64,000 nt of DNA from Methylomonas sp. 11b (GCF_000515215.1 NZ_KI911557.1:992001-1056000), one strand, 5' to 3'; positions 1-10,161 are shown, counted from the first letter of the stretch. Notes: generated by a model from the sequence alone, not told the origin. Program-made: numbers and translations.

Positions 1-1464
1 TTCCGGGTTTTCGCGTTGCACCGAGGCAAAATCCAGTTCCGCCGCACTTTCTCCGGAGGTTTGCGAGGAGGCCGCGCCGCCGCCCAAGCCGATCAACATG
101 GCCGGACCGCCCAGGATGATGATTAAGGAACCTGCCGGAATCGCCTGCTTATCGACCAGCATCGGCCGGATGTTGCCCATGCCGCCGGCAATCATGATGG
201 GTTTATGGTAGCCGCGATATTGGTTCGCTTCGCCAGTTTCAGCCGGTTGTTCGAAACTGCGGAAATAACCGGCGATATTGGGCCGGCCGAATTCGTTATT
301 GAACGCCGCGCCGCCGATTGGCCCTTCCAGCATGATGTCCAACGCCGAGACGATGCGCTCCGGCTTGCCGTAATCCGCTTCCCAGGGTTGAGAAAAGCCG
401 GGGATTTTCAGATGCGAGACGCTGAAACCGGTCAAGCCGGCCTTGGTCGCCGAACCGCGACCGGTGGCGCCTTCGTCGCGAATCTCGCCGCCGGAACCGG
501 TTGCTGCGCCGGGATGCGGGGAAATCGCAGTCGGATGGTTGTGGGTTTCCACCTTCATCAACATGTGCGCCTGTTCTTCTACATAACCGTAGGCGTAGTT
601 ATTAGCTGCATCGCGGATGAACACCTTGGCTGTAGGGCCTTCCAACACCGACGAGTTGTCGCTGTAGGCCGACAGCACACCTTGCGGGTTTAGAGTGTGA
701 GTATTGCGGATCATCGCGAACAAAGACTTGGCTTGCTCTTCGCCGTCTATCGTCCAACTGGCGTTGAAAATTTTATGCCGGCAATGCTCAGAGTTGGCCT
801 GAGCGAACATCATCAGTTCCACATCGGTCGGGTTACGGCCTAAATTGATGAAGCTCTCGGTCAAATAATCGATCTCATCGGTAGACAAGGCCATGCCTAA
901 TTCAGCGTTGGCCTTAACCAACGCATCCCTGCCCTGCTCGATGATAGCCACGGTTTGTAAGGGCTGGGGATCGTACTCGGCAAACAAATCAAGTTCAGCC
1001 TGATCGTAAACCACTTGTTGGATCATTCTATCGTGCAGTAAAGCCGCCAGTTGGTGTTTAACGGCATCGCTCAAAGTATCGGTAGTGGTAAAGCGATATT
1101 CGATACCGCGCTCAATGCGTTTTACCGCCGACAGGCCGCAACGCTCGGCTATTTCCGAAGCCTTACTGGACCAAGGCGAAATAGTGCCCAAACGCGGCAC
1201 CACCCACAAGGAGAAAAACGGGGATTCAGGCGATTCGCCGCTCCCTTCCACCGCCGCATTTTCGCTGTTTTCATCGCTTTGGCCGTAATCGAGCAAGCGT
1301 TCCAGCATCGCCGATTGCTCTGCGGATAGCTGCCCATCGATTTGTATGAAATGCTGAAACCGGGCAGTAACGGCAGTAATGCTGCCGGCGACTGTCTGTA
1401 GTTCGGTCAGCAGCTTTTCAATGCGAAAACGGGAAAGAGCGGAGGTTCCGGATAGGGTCAACAT
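1..1464 (-). CDS. purL: Phosphoribosylformylglycinamidine synthase (FGAM synthase), N-terminal part
   Basis: This is the large single-chain PurL of purine synthesis, which makes FGAM from FGAR, ATP and glutamine in the cytoplasm. The 488 residues visible are the N-terminal domain and the start of the first synthetase domain; the rest (family length about 1290 residues) lies off the left edge. The N-terminus [19 protein letters not shown] matches the family start. Near the left edge the protein reads GGMGNIRPM, then [17 protein letters not shown], a highly conserved PurL stretch followed by [11 protein letters not shown]. The frame stays open to base 1. The start is the ATG at 1464. The gene lies about 100 bases downstream of bamC on the same strand. 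Confidence 0.97.
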   Translation of the reverse strand, partial: MLTLSGTSALSRFRIEKLLTELQTVAGSITAVTARFQHFIQIDGQLSAEQSAMLERLLDYGQSDENSENAAVEGSGESPESPFFSLWVVPRLGTISPWSSKASEIAERCGLSAVKRIERGIEYRFTTTDTLSDAVKHQLAALLHDRMIQQVVYDQAELDLFAEYDPQPLQTVAIIEQGRDALVKANAELGMALSTDEIDYLTESFINLGRNPTDVELMMFAQANSEHCRHKIFNASWTIDGEEQAKSLFAMIRNTHTLNPQGVLSAYSDNSSVLEGPTAKVFIRDAANNYAYGYVEEQAHMLMKVETHNHPTAISPHPGAATGSGGEIRDEGATGRGSATKAGLTGFSVSHLKIPGFSQPWEADYGKPERIVSALDIMLEGPIGGAAFNNEFGRPNIAGYFRSFEQPAETGEANQYRGYHKPIMIAGGMGNIRPMLVDKQAIPAGSLIIILGGPAMLIGLGGGAASSQTSGESAAELDFASVQRENPE

Positions 1465-1564
1465 GGGCTGTGTTTGAGTCGATTTTTATAGCTGAAAGAG
1501 ATAAATACGGGACATTCCGAACGTACAACGCGGTAAGCCCCAAACCGCAAGCAATGCGGCGATT

Positions 1565-2323
1565 TTATGGGGCGGCTGCACTATCGGCCGCGCCATCCGA
1601 CTTGTCGGGGGTGCTGCTGGGTATATCCTGGTTGATGCCTTCGGTGATTAATCTGAGCAAGGAGGTGGCAGCGGCATTTGACAGGGTCTTACCGTCACTA
1701 TCTTGCACGGTCACTTCGGTCAGCAGTTCATCGAGTTGATGCAGACTTACCCGGTATTCTTGTTCCTGGCTAGGATCGTCGCCGAATAAAAAAGTGACTT
1801 CGTCCAGAATGGAACCGTCTTCCGGCTTAATAGCGTCAGGGTCGTATTTTACGAAGAAATAGCCTTTATCCATATTCCGTTCGACCACTTCCAATTTTTG
1901 CCGGCTCAAGGCTTTACCGACTATCCACCACGCTTGAGTGGACGATTGATCGATTTGTAAACTGCTGACACCACTGCTGCCGGCTGCTTGCACGCTACGC
2001 CCGGAGCCAGCTGCTGCCGATACAGTCTCTTTTGTTTCGGTCTTCTCCGGCTTGCTGGGTACGGGTTCGACGGCATCCGCGACTGCCGCAGATTGGACAG
2101 GCTCCTGCCGCACCGGCTCTGGTGCAGGTTCCGGAGCATTGCTTACCGGACGCGTCGCCAAGGTCTTGGTTTTCAGATCATCCGGGACGACTAATTCGGG
2201 GATTTCGGTAGTAAATTGATAATCTCTTTCCTTATCCGGAAACCAGCTCTTGATGGTGCTGCACGAGGCATTGAACAGCAACGCCGAGACCAGCACCACA
2301 CGACCGTATAGGCGAGTTTTCAT
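1565..2323 (-). CDS. bamC: Outer membrane assembly lipoprotein BamC
   Basis: BamC (NlpB) is an accessory lipoprotein of the BAM complex that folds beta-barrel proteins into the outer membrane. The start MKTRLYGRVVLVSALLFNASC is a lipoprotein signal peptide with a lipobox ending in Cys; the mature protein begins CSTIKSWFPDKERDYQ, the conserved BamC opening that contacts BamD. A Pro/Glu-rich linker and two helix-grip-like domains follow (252 residues in all). I start at the ATG at 2323 rather than an in-frame start further upstream, because that upstream part overlaps dapA and would precede the signal peptide. The gap to the dapA stop is 2 bases, the classic dapA-bamC operon. Confidence 0.93.
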   Translation of the reverse strand: MKTRLYGRVVLVSALLFNASCSTIKSWFPDKERDYQFTTEIPELVVPDDLKTKTLATRPVSNAPEPAPEPVRQEPVQSAAVADAVEPVPSKPEKTETKETVSAAAGSGRSVQAAGSSGVSSLQIDQSSTQAWWIVGKALSRQKLEVVERNMDKGYFFVKYDPDAIKPEDGSILDEVTFLFGDDPSQEQEYRVSLHQLDELLTEVTVQDSDGKTLSNAAATSLLRLITEGINQDIPSSTPDKSDGAADSAAAP

Positions 2324-2325
2324 GA

Positions 2326-3201
2326 TTATAAAACGCCGGCTTGATGCATCGCCGCACGTACGGTAGCGAAACAGTCCTCGGTCAGCCAAGTCAAAGGCAA
2401 ACGGATGCCTTGGCCCATCAAACCCATTTCAGCTACTGCCCATTTCACGGGGATGGGATTGGATTGAATGAATAGACTGCTATGTAAACCGGTCAATTTG
2501 GCGTCTATCGCCTCGGCAGTCGCGCGATCACCTGCCATCGCCGCTGCCAACATTTCATGGACCAGTTTCGGTGCCACGTTGCCGGTTACGGTGATGCTGC
2601 CGTTGCCACCCAACAAACAAAATTCACAGCTGGTGGCGTCGTCGCCGGTATACAGCGCAAAATCGTCGCCGGTCAAATCCCGGATCTGTTTAACCCTTTC
2701 CAACTTGCCGGTCGCTTCTTTCACGCCAACGATGTTGTCGATTTTCGCGAGTCTACCCACGGTTTCCGGCAACAAGTCGCAGGCAGTACGCCCCGGTACG
2801 TTGTACAGGATTTGCGGAATATCGACTGCTTCGGCGATGGCTTTGTAATGCAGATACAAACCTTCCTGAGTCGGCTTGTTGTAATAAGGTGTGACCAACA
2901 AACAGGCATCTGCCCCAACTTCCTTAGCTTTTTGGGTCAGACGAATCGCCTCGCGGGTGCAATTGGCACCGGTGCCAGCGATAACCGGTATCCGGCCCGC
3001 CACACAATCGACGATAAACTTGATGACCGCACAATGTTCGTCTTCGTCGAGAGTTGCCGATTCACCCGTCGTGCCGACCGCAACCAATGCGTCGCTCCCC
3101 TGCTCTATGTGAAATTCGACCAGCTTTTTCAGACTGACTTCATCCACCGCACCGTCTTCCATCATCGGGGTTACCAGCGCAACGATACTACCTTGAATCA
3201 T
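2326..3201 (-). CDS. dapA: 4-hydroxy-tetrahydrodipicolinate synthase
   Basis: DapA condenses pyruvate with aspartate semialdehyde, the first committed step of lysine and meso-diaminopimelate synthesis. The 291 residues are full length (E. coli has 292). Visible motifs are the N-terminal [10 protein letters not shown], the pyruvate-binding GTTGESATL, the active-site Tyr in [11 protein letters not shown] and the Schiff-base Lys in GVKEATG. A GAGAG element precedes the ATG at 3201 by a suitable distance. bamC follows after 2 bases. Confidence 0.97.
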   Translation of the reverse strand: MIQGSIVALVTPMMEDGAVDEVSLKKLVEFHIEQGSDALVAVGTTGESATLDEDEHCAVIKFIVDCVAGRIPVIAGTGANCTREAIRLTQKAKEVGADACLLVTPYYNKPTQEGLYLHYKAIAEAVDIPQILYNVPGRTACDLLPETVGRLAKIDNIVGVKEATGKLERVKQIRDLTGDDFALYTGDDATSCEFCLLGGNGSITVTGNVAPKLVHEMLAAAMAGDRATAEAIDAKLTGLHSSLFIQSNPIPVKWAVAEMGLMGQGIRLPLTWLTEDCFATVRAAMHQAGVL

Positions 3202-3270
3202 GCAAATCTCTCGTGTTTAGGTAAATAAAACTTTGCCATTATATCAAGCTAACCCTGAAAACTCAGCTTG

Positions 3271-3732
3271 TTATATTTGCCGGGCGACCAGAAGTCTATC
3301 TAGCGCGTTGGCGAAATTTTGGACATCTTTGGCCGTCATAGCCGCGGCACCACCGACTGCCAAACCGTTATCACGCAAGCCCTCCATGAAATCGCGCATG
3401 GCCAGTTTCTCGCCGATATTCTCCGCCGTGTAAGCTTCGCCGCGCGGGTTAATCACAAAACCCTGTTTGGCTATGATTTTTGCGGCCAGCGGAATATCGC
3501 CGGTAATCGCCACATCACCAGCCCGCAGATGCTCGACGATATAATCATCAGCCACATCGAAACCGCCGCTGACGCGAATGGATTTGATATAGCGGGATGG
3601 CGGCGCGGCTATGCTTTGATTGGCGATCAGCAGCAATTCCAGCTGTCTTTTTTGGGCGACGCGAAACAATACCGTTTTTATCAAATTGGGACAGGCGTCC
3701 GCATCCACCCAAATCCTGATTGCCACCGTCAT
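3271..3732 (-). CDS. yaiI: UPF0178 (YaiI/YqxD) family protein
   Basis: This 153-residue protein opens MTVAIRIWVDADACP, the signature of the UPF0178/YaiI family, a PIN-like fold of unknown biochemical role. Further conserved stretches are the central DDYIVEHLRAGDVAITGDIPLA, then NPRGEAYTAENI and the C-terminal FANALDRLL. The open frame runs further upstream, but that part overlaps the PAP2 gene and does not match the family, so I use the ATG at 3732. This start overlaps the stop of the upstream gene as TAATG, implying translational coupling. Family assignment is firm; function is unknown. Confidence 0.88.
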   Translation of the reverse strand: MTVAIRIWVDADACPNLIKTVLFRVAQKRQLELLLIANQSIAAPPSRYIKSIRVSGGFDVADDYIVEHLRAGDVAITGDIPLAAKIIAKQGFVINPRGEAYTAENIGEKLAMRDFMEGLRDNGLAVGGAAAMTAKDVQNFANALDRLLVARQI

Positions 3733-4424
3733 TACGTGATCTTCGTATCCGGTTTTATGCGAATATACCAACCGTAATACAAGGCATAGGCCACCAAAAA
3801 CACCAGATATCCGGACCACAAAATATCCGACGCAAAATGCCCGCCCGAGGTCATCCGGGTAAAGCCCAAGGTCCAAGCCAGCACTATTGTCAACAGAAAA
3901 TAAATGACTTTGTGGTTTTGCGACAGAAAATACAATACAAAAAATGTATAGCCTACCGAGCAATGGCCGCAGACGAATGATTTGTCCGGGGTGTGACCGA
4001 ATTTTGCTGGTGGTACATACTGATGCTCGCCACCGAACTGGCTGACATGCACCGGCCGGGGTCTTCCCCAATGATCCTTAACAATAAGATTAACTACCAG
4101 GCCCGGACCTAAAGCAATGACCAGCAGAATATATAAGGCCTTCCTGCGAAAACGTTGCGTGTAAGCATAAAAATGACTCAGGACATAAACCGCCAACGCT
4201 ATCAGACCGGCCCACAAGGTGAACGGAAAAGCATAGTCATACAATAGCTTCCAGGGCCACCAATGCTGGGTCGGCCAGACATCACCGGGATTTTCCGGAT
4301 GATAAAACAAAGCCGCCAAGCGCAAATCCAGATCTGTCAGCCCAAACAATAGTGTCGTCAGTGCCGCCAATAGCAACACGAGCATTAGTTCTGTGCGCGC
4401 GCGTCTAATTTTCAGATGGGGCAT
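3732..4424 (-). CDS. PAP2-family membrane phosphatase
   Basis: A 230-residue integral membrane protein with about six hydrophobic segments and the three PAP2 motifs: KDHWGRPRP (motif 1), SFVCGHCSVGY (motif 2, with CGH replacing the usual SGH) and RMTSGGHFASDILWSG (motif 3). The family removes phosphate from lipid phosphates such as undecaprenyl diphosphate, phosphatidylglycerophosphate or lipid A. It overlaps the upstream GT39 glycosyltransferase by 20 bases and is coupled to yaiI downstream. That pairing makes lipid A or undecaprenyl-carrier chemistry the likely context, but the substrate cannot be read from the sequence. Confidence 0.85.
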   Translation of the reverse strand: MPHLKIRRARTELMLVLLLAALTTLLFGLTDLDLRLAALFYHPENPGDVWPTQHWWPWKLLYDYAFPFTLWAGLIALAVYVLSHFYAYTQRFRRKALYILLVIALGPGLVVNLIVKDHWGRPRPVHVSQFGGEHQYVPPAKFGHTPDKSFVCGHCSVGYTFFVLYFLSQNHKVIYFLLTIVLAWTLGFTRMTSGGHFASDILWSGYLVFLVAYALYYGWYIRIKPDTKIT

Positions 4425-5946
4425 AGCTTTCCTTATCCGATGTTAGCCGGACGGTTTCCGGCCAAAACTTCAGGTTTTCACCTAAATACAGGTAATACGG
4501 GGAATTTGGCTTGGCAGGATTGGGAATTTGCGCCAAGAACCGAAAATTTTGAAACGCCGCTTTCAATTCTGCGGGTACGTTTTCCTCCGGGGTTTCACCC
4601 ATCACAAAGCCGTTTTTGCCAACAAACGCATGCGGACCGGGCCAGACTTCGTATTGCGATGCCACCAAGCCACTGGGTTCGTAGCGATAAACCTTCGGGT
4701 GATCGGGTAAATAAAACGCCAACTCGCTCGCCAGATAACGATGGCCCAAGGCTACCACAAAGGTATTATCCAAGTTGGGTAAACTGATCAAGCGCTCGAA
4801 ATGCACGTTAATCGCCAATTCCTGCCAGCTGTTGAAACGCTTGGTGGGATCAAACGCGGTGTTTTGCAGTTTTAAAACTTGTAACACGATAGGCAGCGAA
4901 TAGGTCAACAGTACCATCGCCAAACCCAGCCCGATGCCGTATTTCATGGTCTTTTTCCAGGCCCCCGCCAACCAGTTGCCGGCCAGCAATATCAAGCCGG
5001 CAAAATAAAACGGCATAGGCCAATTGCCTTGGGCTTTTTGCAGCACACTGAGTAGCAAAACGCCCAATAACAAGGCTGGGCCCATTAGTAACAAAAACCT
5101 TTGTTCGGCCGACAAACGTTTGAAGTTAAACGCCGCTTGCGTGCTGCTCATCACCACCAACACAAACAGCACTGGCGAGACCAACAAAAGCTGATACAAC
5201 AGAAAATCTCTGGCCCATTGTAAATGCTTAAGCACGCTTACCGGTTCATGGTTACCGAAATGGCCTTTGCTATGCCCGAACATCACCCAATCGTGCTGTT
5301 GGTTCCACCATAAAATCGGCACTGCCGCGATGACGATAGGGCTTAAATAAACCAGAAACTCTTTTTTCAACAAACCACGGCGTTGCTCATCCACGGCTAA
5401 AAAGATCAGCAACATTAACGGCAAGATCAATGCAGATTGCTTGCTGAGCAAGGCGGCGGCACTGGCCAATCCAGCCCAACACCAGGCGCGCGCTTGCTGG
5501 TCGAACAACGCCCGCCTTAAGAAATACACGGTCATCATCCAGAAACAATACAGCGGCGCATCGATGGTCATCAGAAAGTTGGCCAGCACATTGATCGGCG
5601 TTGCCAACACCAGCAGCAGCGCCAAAGCGCCACCGCGTGCACCGTAAAAGGCCTTTGCGGTCGCGTGAAAAAACCACAGAAAAACCGTACCCAACAGCAG
5701 CGCCGGCAAGCGCACGGTAAACGTGTAATCGCCCAATAGCCAGGTAAAGGCGCCGATCAACCAAGCTATCATGGGCGGCTTGCTGTAATAGCACCAATCC
5801 GGTTGCCGCGACCAATCCCAGTAATAGCTTTCGTCGCCGATCAAATCAAAACCGTTGATCAGCAAAAATCCGCCGCGCAACAGCATAATCGCCAACAGCA
5901 AAGCCAGTGTATGTCCGTCTATCCAGCGTAACAATCTCTCAGACAT
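4405..5946 (-). CDS. ArnT-like glycosyltransferase family 39 membrane protein
   Basis: A 513-residue protein with an N-terminal PMT_2/GT39 domain: a short amphipathic start, then GFDLIGDESYYWDWS, whose acidic residues in the first periplasmic loop are the GT39 catalytic site, then repeated membrane segments up to about residue 370 and a soluble periplasmic C-terminal domain. GT39 enzymes transfer sugars from polyprenyl-phosphate donors to lipid A, protein or other periplasmic acceptors. It sits 6 bases after recJ and overlaps the PAP2 gene, so it is in one transcription unit with a phosphatase. Lipid A or glycan decoration is plausible; the specific substrate is unknown. Confidence 0.85.
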   Translation of the reverse strand: MSERLLRWIDGHTLALLLAIMLLRGGFLLINGFDLIGDESYYWDWSRQPDWCYYSKPPMIAWLIGAFTWLLGDYTFTVRLPALLLGTVFLWFFHATAKAFYGARGGALALLLVLATPINVLANFLMTIDAPLYCFWMMTVYFLRRALFDQQARAWCWAGLASAAALLSKQSALILPLMLLIFLAVDEQRRGLLKKEFLVYLSPIVIAAVPILWWNQQHDWVMFGHSKGHFGNHEPVSVLKHLQWARDFLLYQLLLVSPVLFVLVVMSSTQAAFNFKRLSAEQRFLLLMGPALLLGVLLLSVLQKAQGNWPMPFYFAGLILLAGNWLAGAWKKTMKYGIGLGLAMVLLTYSLPIVLQVLKLQNTAFDPTKRFNSWQELAINVHFERLISLPNLDNTFVVALGHRYLASELAFYLPDHPKVYRYEPSGLVASQYEVWPGPHAFVGKNGFVMGETPEENVPAELKAAFQNFRFLAQIPNPAKPNSPYYLYLGENLKFWPETVRLTSDKESYAPSEN

Positions 5947-5952
5947 AGGCTG

Positions 5953-7698
5953 TTACTCCCATTTCTCCAGATAATGCAACAACAGTTGCAGGCTGCGTTG
6001 CCCGCGAAATTCGTTAATATCCAGCTTATACGCCGCGTTGATTTTCCGGCAACCCAACCATTTCTCGGGGTGATCGGCAAAAAACGCTATCCCATCCAGT
6101 AACTGGCCGCTGAACGGCAAACGGAGCACAAACTTCAAATGCTGCTGACCAACAATCCGGCATTGGATCACATCGAACACCCCATTGAATACCGGCTCAG
6201 GGAAGTTTTGCCCCCATACCGCCGCATGCTGCAGCACTTCCGCGAAGGCTAAGGTCATGTGTTGCTCGTCCAGTTCGCCGTCGGAATAGACCTTCTGTTC
6301 CAGATCTACTAATTCCAGTTTCGCTGCAACCGTCTCGGCAAAAGCCAACGCGAAATGCGGATAGTCATGCAATTTAATCGTCAAACCCGCTGCCATCGCG
6401 TGGCCGCCGAATTTGCTTAAAATCTGCGGATGCTTGGCCGCAATCTCACTGAGCACATCGCGAATATGCACGCCATTGATGGAACGTGCCGAACCCTTAA
6501 TATCGCCGTTGTCGGCTGGCGCAAACGCGATCACCGGCCGGTGTAAGCGGTCTTTGATCCGCGATGCCAGGATACCAATCACGCCCTGATGCCAATTGCC
6601 GTCGTACAGACAAACCCCTGCCGGCACATGTTTATCGTCAAGGGCTTTCATTTCGGACAGTAAAGCCATCGCCTCGGTTTTCATCTGGCCTTCGACTTCT
6701 TTTCTGTCTTGGTTCAAAGCATGCAATTGCTCGGCAATGTCATGCGCCAGTCCCGCATCGTCTGTCAGCAAACACTGGATACCCAAAGACATATCGTCCA
6801 TCCGCCCGGCAGCGTTCAAGCGCGGCGCAATCGAAAACCCCAGATCACTGGCGTGTATCCCGGCCAATTGCTTGCCAGCGACTTCGGCCAAGGCCTTGAT
6901 ACCCGGCTGACATTGCCCGGAGCGAATTCGCAGCAAACCTTGATGCACCAAGATCCGGTTGACCTGATCCAAAGCCACCACGTCCGCCACGGTGCCCAAG
7001 GCCACATAATCCAGCAGACGCGCCAGATTCGGTTCGGCGATGCCGGATTTTTCAAACCAATGCAATTCGCGCAAGCGAATCCGCAAGGCCATTAAGATGT
7101 AAAACATCACACCCACACCAGCGATATGCCGGCTAGGAAACTTATCGTCGGGCAAATTGGGATTAACCATCGCATCGGCAGCCGGCAATTCAAGACCCGG
7201 TAAATGATGATCGGTAATCAAAACTTTGATGCCAGCGGCCTTGGCAGTTTTGACGCCATCAATACTGGAAACACCATTATCCACAGTGACGATAACGTCG
7301 GGAGCTTGCCGTTTCACCAGCTCAACGATTTCCGGAGTCAGACCGTATCCGTATTCAAAACGATTGGGCACCACAAAATCCACCGCACCGGCCCCCAACA
7401 AGCTCAAACCCTTCAAGGCCAAGGCACAACTGGTGGCGCCATCGGCATCGAAATCGGCGACCACAGTAATCTTTTGCCGTTGTTTGATAGCCAGAACCAA
7501 ATGCTCGACCATCTCCTTCATGCCGGTCAGTAACCACGGCGAAGGTAAACTAGCCAGACTACGATCAAGTTCTTCCGCGCCCTGTACGCCCCGGCAGGAA
7601 AAAATGCGTTGCAGCACCGGATCCATCTCGCCAAAGTGCGGATTTTTAGTCTGCACCGGTCTGGGCACTATGACTTTCTTAACGCTTTGCAGATACAT
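5953..7698 (-). CDS. recJ: Single-stranded-DNA-specific exonuclease RecJ
   Basis: RecJ is the 5'-3' single-strand exonuclease of recombination and mismatch repair. DHH-family motifs are clear: VVADFDADGATSCAL, VTVDNGVSS, ITDHHLPG and NPNLPDD, then the DHHA1 segment with GSARSINGVHIRDVL and FGGHAMAAGL, and a C-terminal OB-like domain. Length is 581 residues (E. coli 577). An ATG at 7722 is in frame but lies inside the thrC terminator hairpin, so I start at MYLQSVKKV (7698). No strong Shine-Dalgarno is seen for either choice. The GT39 and PAP2 genes follow closely. Confidence 0.95.
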   Translation of the reverse strand: MYLQSVKKVIVPRPVQTKNPHFGEMDPVLQRIFSCRGVQGAEELDRSLASLPSPWLLTGMKEMVEHLVLAIKQRQKITVVADFDADGATSCALALKGLSLLGAGAVDFVVPNRFEYGYGLTPEIVELVKRQAPDVIVTVDNGVSSIDGVKTAKAAGIKVLITDHHLPGLELPAADAMVNPNLPDDKFPSRHIAGVGVMFYILMALRIRLRELHWFEKSGIAEPNLARLLDYVALGTVADVVALDQVNRILVHQGLLRIRSGQCQPGIKALAEVAGKQLAGIHASDLGFSIAPRLNAAGRMDDMSLGIQCLLTDDAGLAHDIAEQLHALNQDRKEVEGQMKTEAMALLSEMKALDDKHVPAGVCLYDGNWHQGVIGILASRIKDRLHRPVIAFAPADNGDIKGSARSINGVHIRDVLSEIAAKHPQILSKFGGHAMAAGLTIKLHDYPHFALAFAETVAAKLELVDLEQKVYSDGELDEQHMTLAFAEVLQHAAVWGQNFPEPVFNGVFDVIQCRIVGQQHLKFVLRLPFSGQLLDGIAFFADHPEKWLGCRKINAAYKLDINEFRGQRSLQLLLHYLEKWE

Positions 7699-7708
7699 AT
7701 CAGACAAT

Positions 7709-7733
7709 AAAAAAGCCGGCATTTGCCGGCTTT
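7709..7733 (-). terminator. Rho-independent terminator after thrC
   Basis: An inverted repeat GCCGGC / GCCGGC with AAA/TTT flanks is followed on the minus strand by a run of T residues. It lies 20 bases after the thrC stop and just ahead of recJ, so it closes the alaC-hom-thrC unit. Confidence 0.8.
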
Positions 7734-7752
7734 ACGATGCTCATCGTCAGAC

Positions 7753-8847
7753 TCACATCGAATCCAAAATGGCTTTCTTCACCGCATCCAGCGAGGCGTC
7801 TATCGTTATTGGCTGGTCATCCTTGCATTGCGCAATGGCGGTATCGGGATCTTTAATGCCATTGCCAGTCAAGGTACACACAATCGTGCTGCCTTCCGGG
7901 ATGTTGCCGTTAGCGATATCCTGCAAGGCACCGGCCAATGACGTGGCTGAGGCCGGCTCGCAGAAAATCCCCTCATAGGCCGACAACATTTTTTGCGCGG
8001 CCAGTATTTGCGGGTCCGTAAACGATGCAAACCAACCGCCGGATTGTTTCTGCGCAGTCCAAGCACCATCCCAAGATTGTGGATTGCCGATGCGGATTGC
8101 TGTGGCTATCGTTTCCGGATTTTCCACGGGATGGCCGGCTAAAAACGGCGCGGCGCCTGCCGCTTGATAGCCGCACATTACCGGGCGCTTTTTGGTCACG
8201 GCTTTATGCGTGGCGCTATCAGTGGAATATTCCTTATACCCTTTCCAGTAAGCAGTGATATTGCCGGCGTTACCCACGGGCAAGCAATGGAAATCCGGCG
8301 CATCGCCCAAGGCATCGACAATCTCGAACGCGGCGGTTTTTTGGCCGTCGATACGAAATGGATTGATGGAATTAACGATGGTTACCGGCGCATGATCCGC
8401 AATTTCCTTGACGATAGACATGCCGGCATCGAAATTGCCTTTGATCTGAATGATCTTGGCTCCGTACATCATGGTTTGCGCCAACTTACCCAAAGCAATT
8501 TTGCCCTCAGGAATCAATACGAAGGCACGAATGCCGGCCCGCACCGCATACGCAGCAGCAGCAGCCGAGGTGTTTCCGGTCGAGGCGCAGATAATGGCCT
8601 GACTGCCCTCTTCCACCGCTTTAGTCACGGCCATGGTCATGCCGCGATCTTTGAACGAACCGGTCGGGTTCAAACCTTCGAACTTCACGTAAATATCAAC
8701 ATCCTTGCCGATTAAACGCGGAATGTTTTGCAGTTGAATCAGCGGGGTGTTGCCCTCGCAAAGACTGATGATCCGAGTATCGGCGGAGACCGGCAAGCGG
8801 TCGCGGTAGCGTTCGATAATACCTGTGTAGCGAGTTGGGGTGGCCAT
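7753..8847 (-). CDS. thrC: Threonine synthase
   Basis: ThrC converts O-phosphohomoserine to threonine using PLP. The protein (364 residues) is of the short, Bacillus-like class. It shows LCEGNTPLIQL near the N-terminus, the PLP lysine in NPTGSFKDRGM, the phosphate-binding ICASTGNTSAAAAAYA, and late-chain TLTGNGIKDPDTA. It follows hom by 3 bases, so the two are co-translated in the threonine pathway unit. Confidence 0.96.
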   Translation of the reverse strand: MATPTRYTGIIERYRDRLPVSADTRIISLCEGNTPLIQLQNIPRLIGKDVDIYVKFEGLNPTGSFKDRGMTMAVTKAVEEGSQAIICASTGNTSAAAAAYAVRAGIRAFVLIPEGKIALGKLAQTMMYGAKIIQIKGNFDAGMSIVKEIADHAPVTIVNSINPFRIDGQKTAAFEIVDALGDAPDFHCLPVGNAGNITAYWKGYKEYSTDSATHKAVTKKRPVMCGYQAAGAAPFLAGHPVENPETIATAIRIGNPQSWDGAWTAQKQSGGWFASFTDPQILAAQKMLSAYEGIFCEPASATSLAGALQDIANGNIPEGSTIVCTLTGNGIKDPDTAIAQCKDDQPITIDASLDAVKKAILDSM

Positions 8848-8850
8848 TAT

Positions 8851-10161
8851 TTATCCTAAAGTTTCCAAGCGAATCCGTGCCACTTTACCGCTGACTGTTG
8901 CCAACGCTTCGATGGCCGCAATCGCGGCGTTCATTTCTTTTTCTAAGGTTAGTTGCGTCAACATGATGATCGGCACGGAAGTCTCGCCTTGCGGCGGTTC
9001 CTTTTGAATCAGGGCTTCAATGCTGATATTGTGCGCAGCTAGAATTCGGGTGACATCCGCCAACACGCCGGGCTTGTCTTCAGCGGTCAGACGCAGATAG
9101 TAAGCGGTTTTAATTTGCTCGGCAGGCAACACCGGAATGTCGGCAATCGCATCGGCTTGGAAGGCAAGATGCGGCACCCGGTTTTCCGGATCGCTGGTCA
9201 TCGCTCGGACCACATCGACCAGATCGGCCACTACCGCCGAAGCAGTCGGCTCCGCTCCGGCGCCGGCGCCGTAATATAAGGTTGGACCCACTGCGTCGCC
9301 GCAGACCAGTACAGCATTCATCACCCCATCGACATTGGCTATCAGACGACGCTTGGGAATTAGGGTCGGATGCACGCGCAGTTCGATGCCATCCTCGGTT
9401 TTACGAGCGATACCCAAATTTTTAATCCGATAGCCCAACGCTTCCGCGTATTCGACATCCAACCGGGTGATTTTAGTGATGCCTTCGGTAAACACTTTTT
9501 CAAATTGCAACGGAATGCCAAAGGCAATCGAAGCCAGTATGGTCAGCTTGTGCCCTGCATCGATACCTTCCACATCAAAAGTGGGATCGGCTTCAGCGTA
9601 ACCCAAAGCCTGCGCTTCGGCCAAGACATCGGCAAAATCGCGGCCCTTGTCGCGCATTTCGGTGAGGATGAAATTACCGGTACCGTTAATAATGCCGGCC
9701 AGCCATTTGATGCGGTTACCGGCCAGACCTTCGCGGATGGCTTTGATGATCGGTATGCCGCCGGCCACAGCCGCTTCGAACAAGACCATCACGCCTTTTT
9801 TACTGGCTTCCGCGAAGATTTCGTTACCATGCAAGGCAATCAAGGCTTTATTGGCAGTCACGACATGCTTGCCGTTGGCAATCGCCGTTAACACCAGTTG
9901 TTTAGCCAGATCGTAGCCGCCGATCAGCTCAACGACCACATCGATATCAGGATCGTTGACGATCTCGAACGGATCGGCCGTCAAGGTAATGCCATCGGTT
10001 GCACAAATCCGCGTCCGATTTAGATCACGGGCGGAGGCGCGGGTGACGACGATTTCACGGCCGGCCCGGCGCGCGATTTCTCCGGCATTCCTTTTCAACA
10101 CGTTGACGGTACCGCCACCGACGGTGCCCAATCCCAAAACCCCAACTGTTACCGGCTTCAA
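8851..10161 (-). CDS. hom: Homoserine dehydrogenase with ACT domain
   Basis: Hom reduces aspartate semialdehyde to homoserine. The 436 residues contain a Rossmann motif VLGLGTVGGGTV at residues 8-19, the catalytic domain with GGIPIIKAIREGLAGN and the substrate stretch GYAEADPTFDVEGIDAGHK, and a C-terminal ACT domain (DKPGVLADVTRILAAHNISIEALIQ), the usual site of threonine feedback control. There is no aspartokinase fusion. It lies 37 bases downstream of alaC and 3 bases upstream of thrC. Confidence 0.96.
   Translation of the reverse strand: MKPVTVGVLGLGTVGGGTVNVLKRNAGEIARRAGREIVVTRASARDLNRTRICATDGITLTADPFEIVNDPDIDVVVELIGGYDLAKQLVLTAIANGKHVVTANKALIALHGNEIFAEASKKGVMVLFEAAVAGGIPIIKAIREGLAGNRIKWLAGIINGTGNFILTEMRDKGRDFADVLAEAQALGYAEADPTFDVEGIDAGHKLTILASIAFGIPLQFEKVFTEGITKITRLDVEYAEALGYRIKNLGIARKTEDGIELRVHPTLIPKRRLIANVDGVMNAVLVCGDAVGPTLYYGAGAGAEPTASAVVADLVDVVRAMTSDPENRVPHLAFQADAIADIPVLPAEQIKTAYYLRLTAEDKPGVLADVTRILAAHNISIEALIQKEPPQGETSVPIIMLTQLTLEKEMNAAIAAIEALATVSGKVARIRLETLG

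Noticed and set aside
2557..3228. 223-residue open frame on the plus strand
   Set aside because: It is antisense to dapA, which is certain from its motifs; the frame is a shadow with no recognisable protein features.
7699..7722. Upstream ATG at 7722 as the recJ start
   Set aside because: It lies inside the thrC terminator hairpin; the next in-frame ATG fits the family start.
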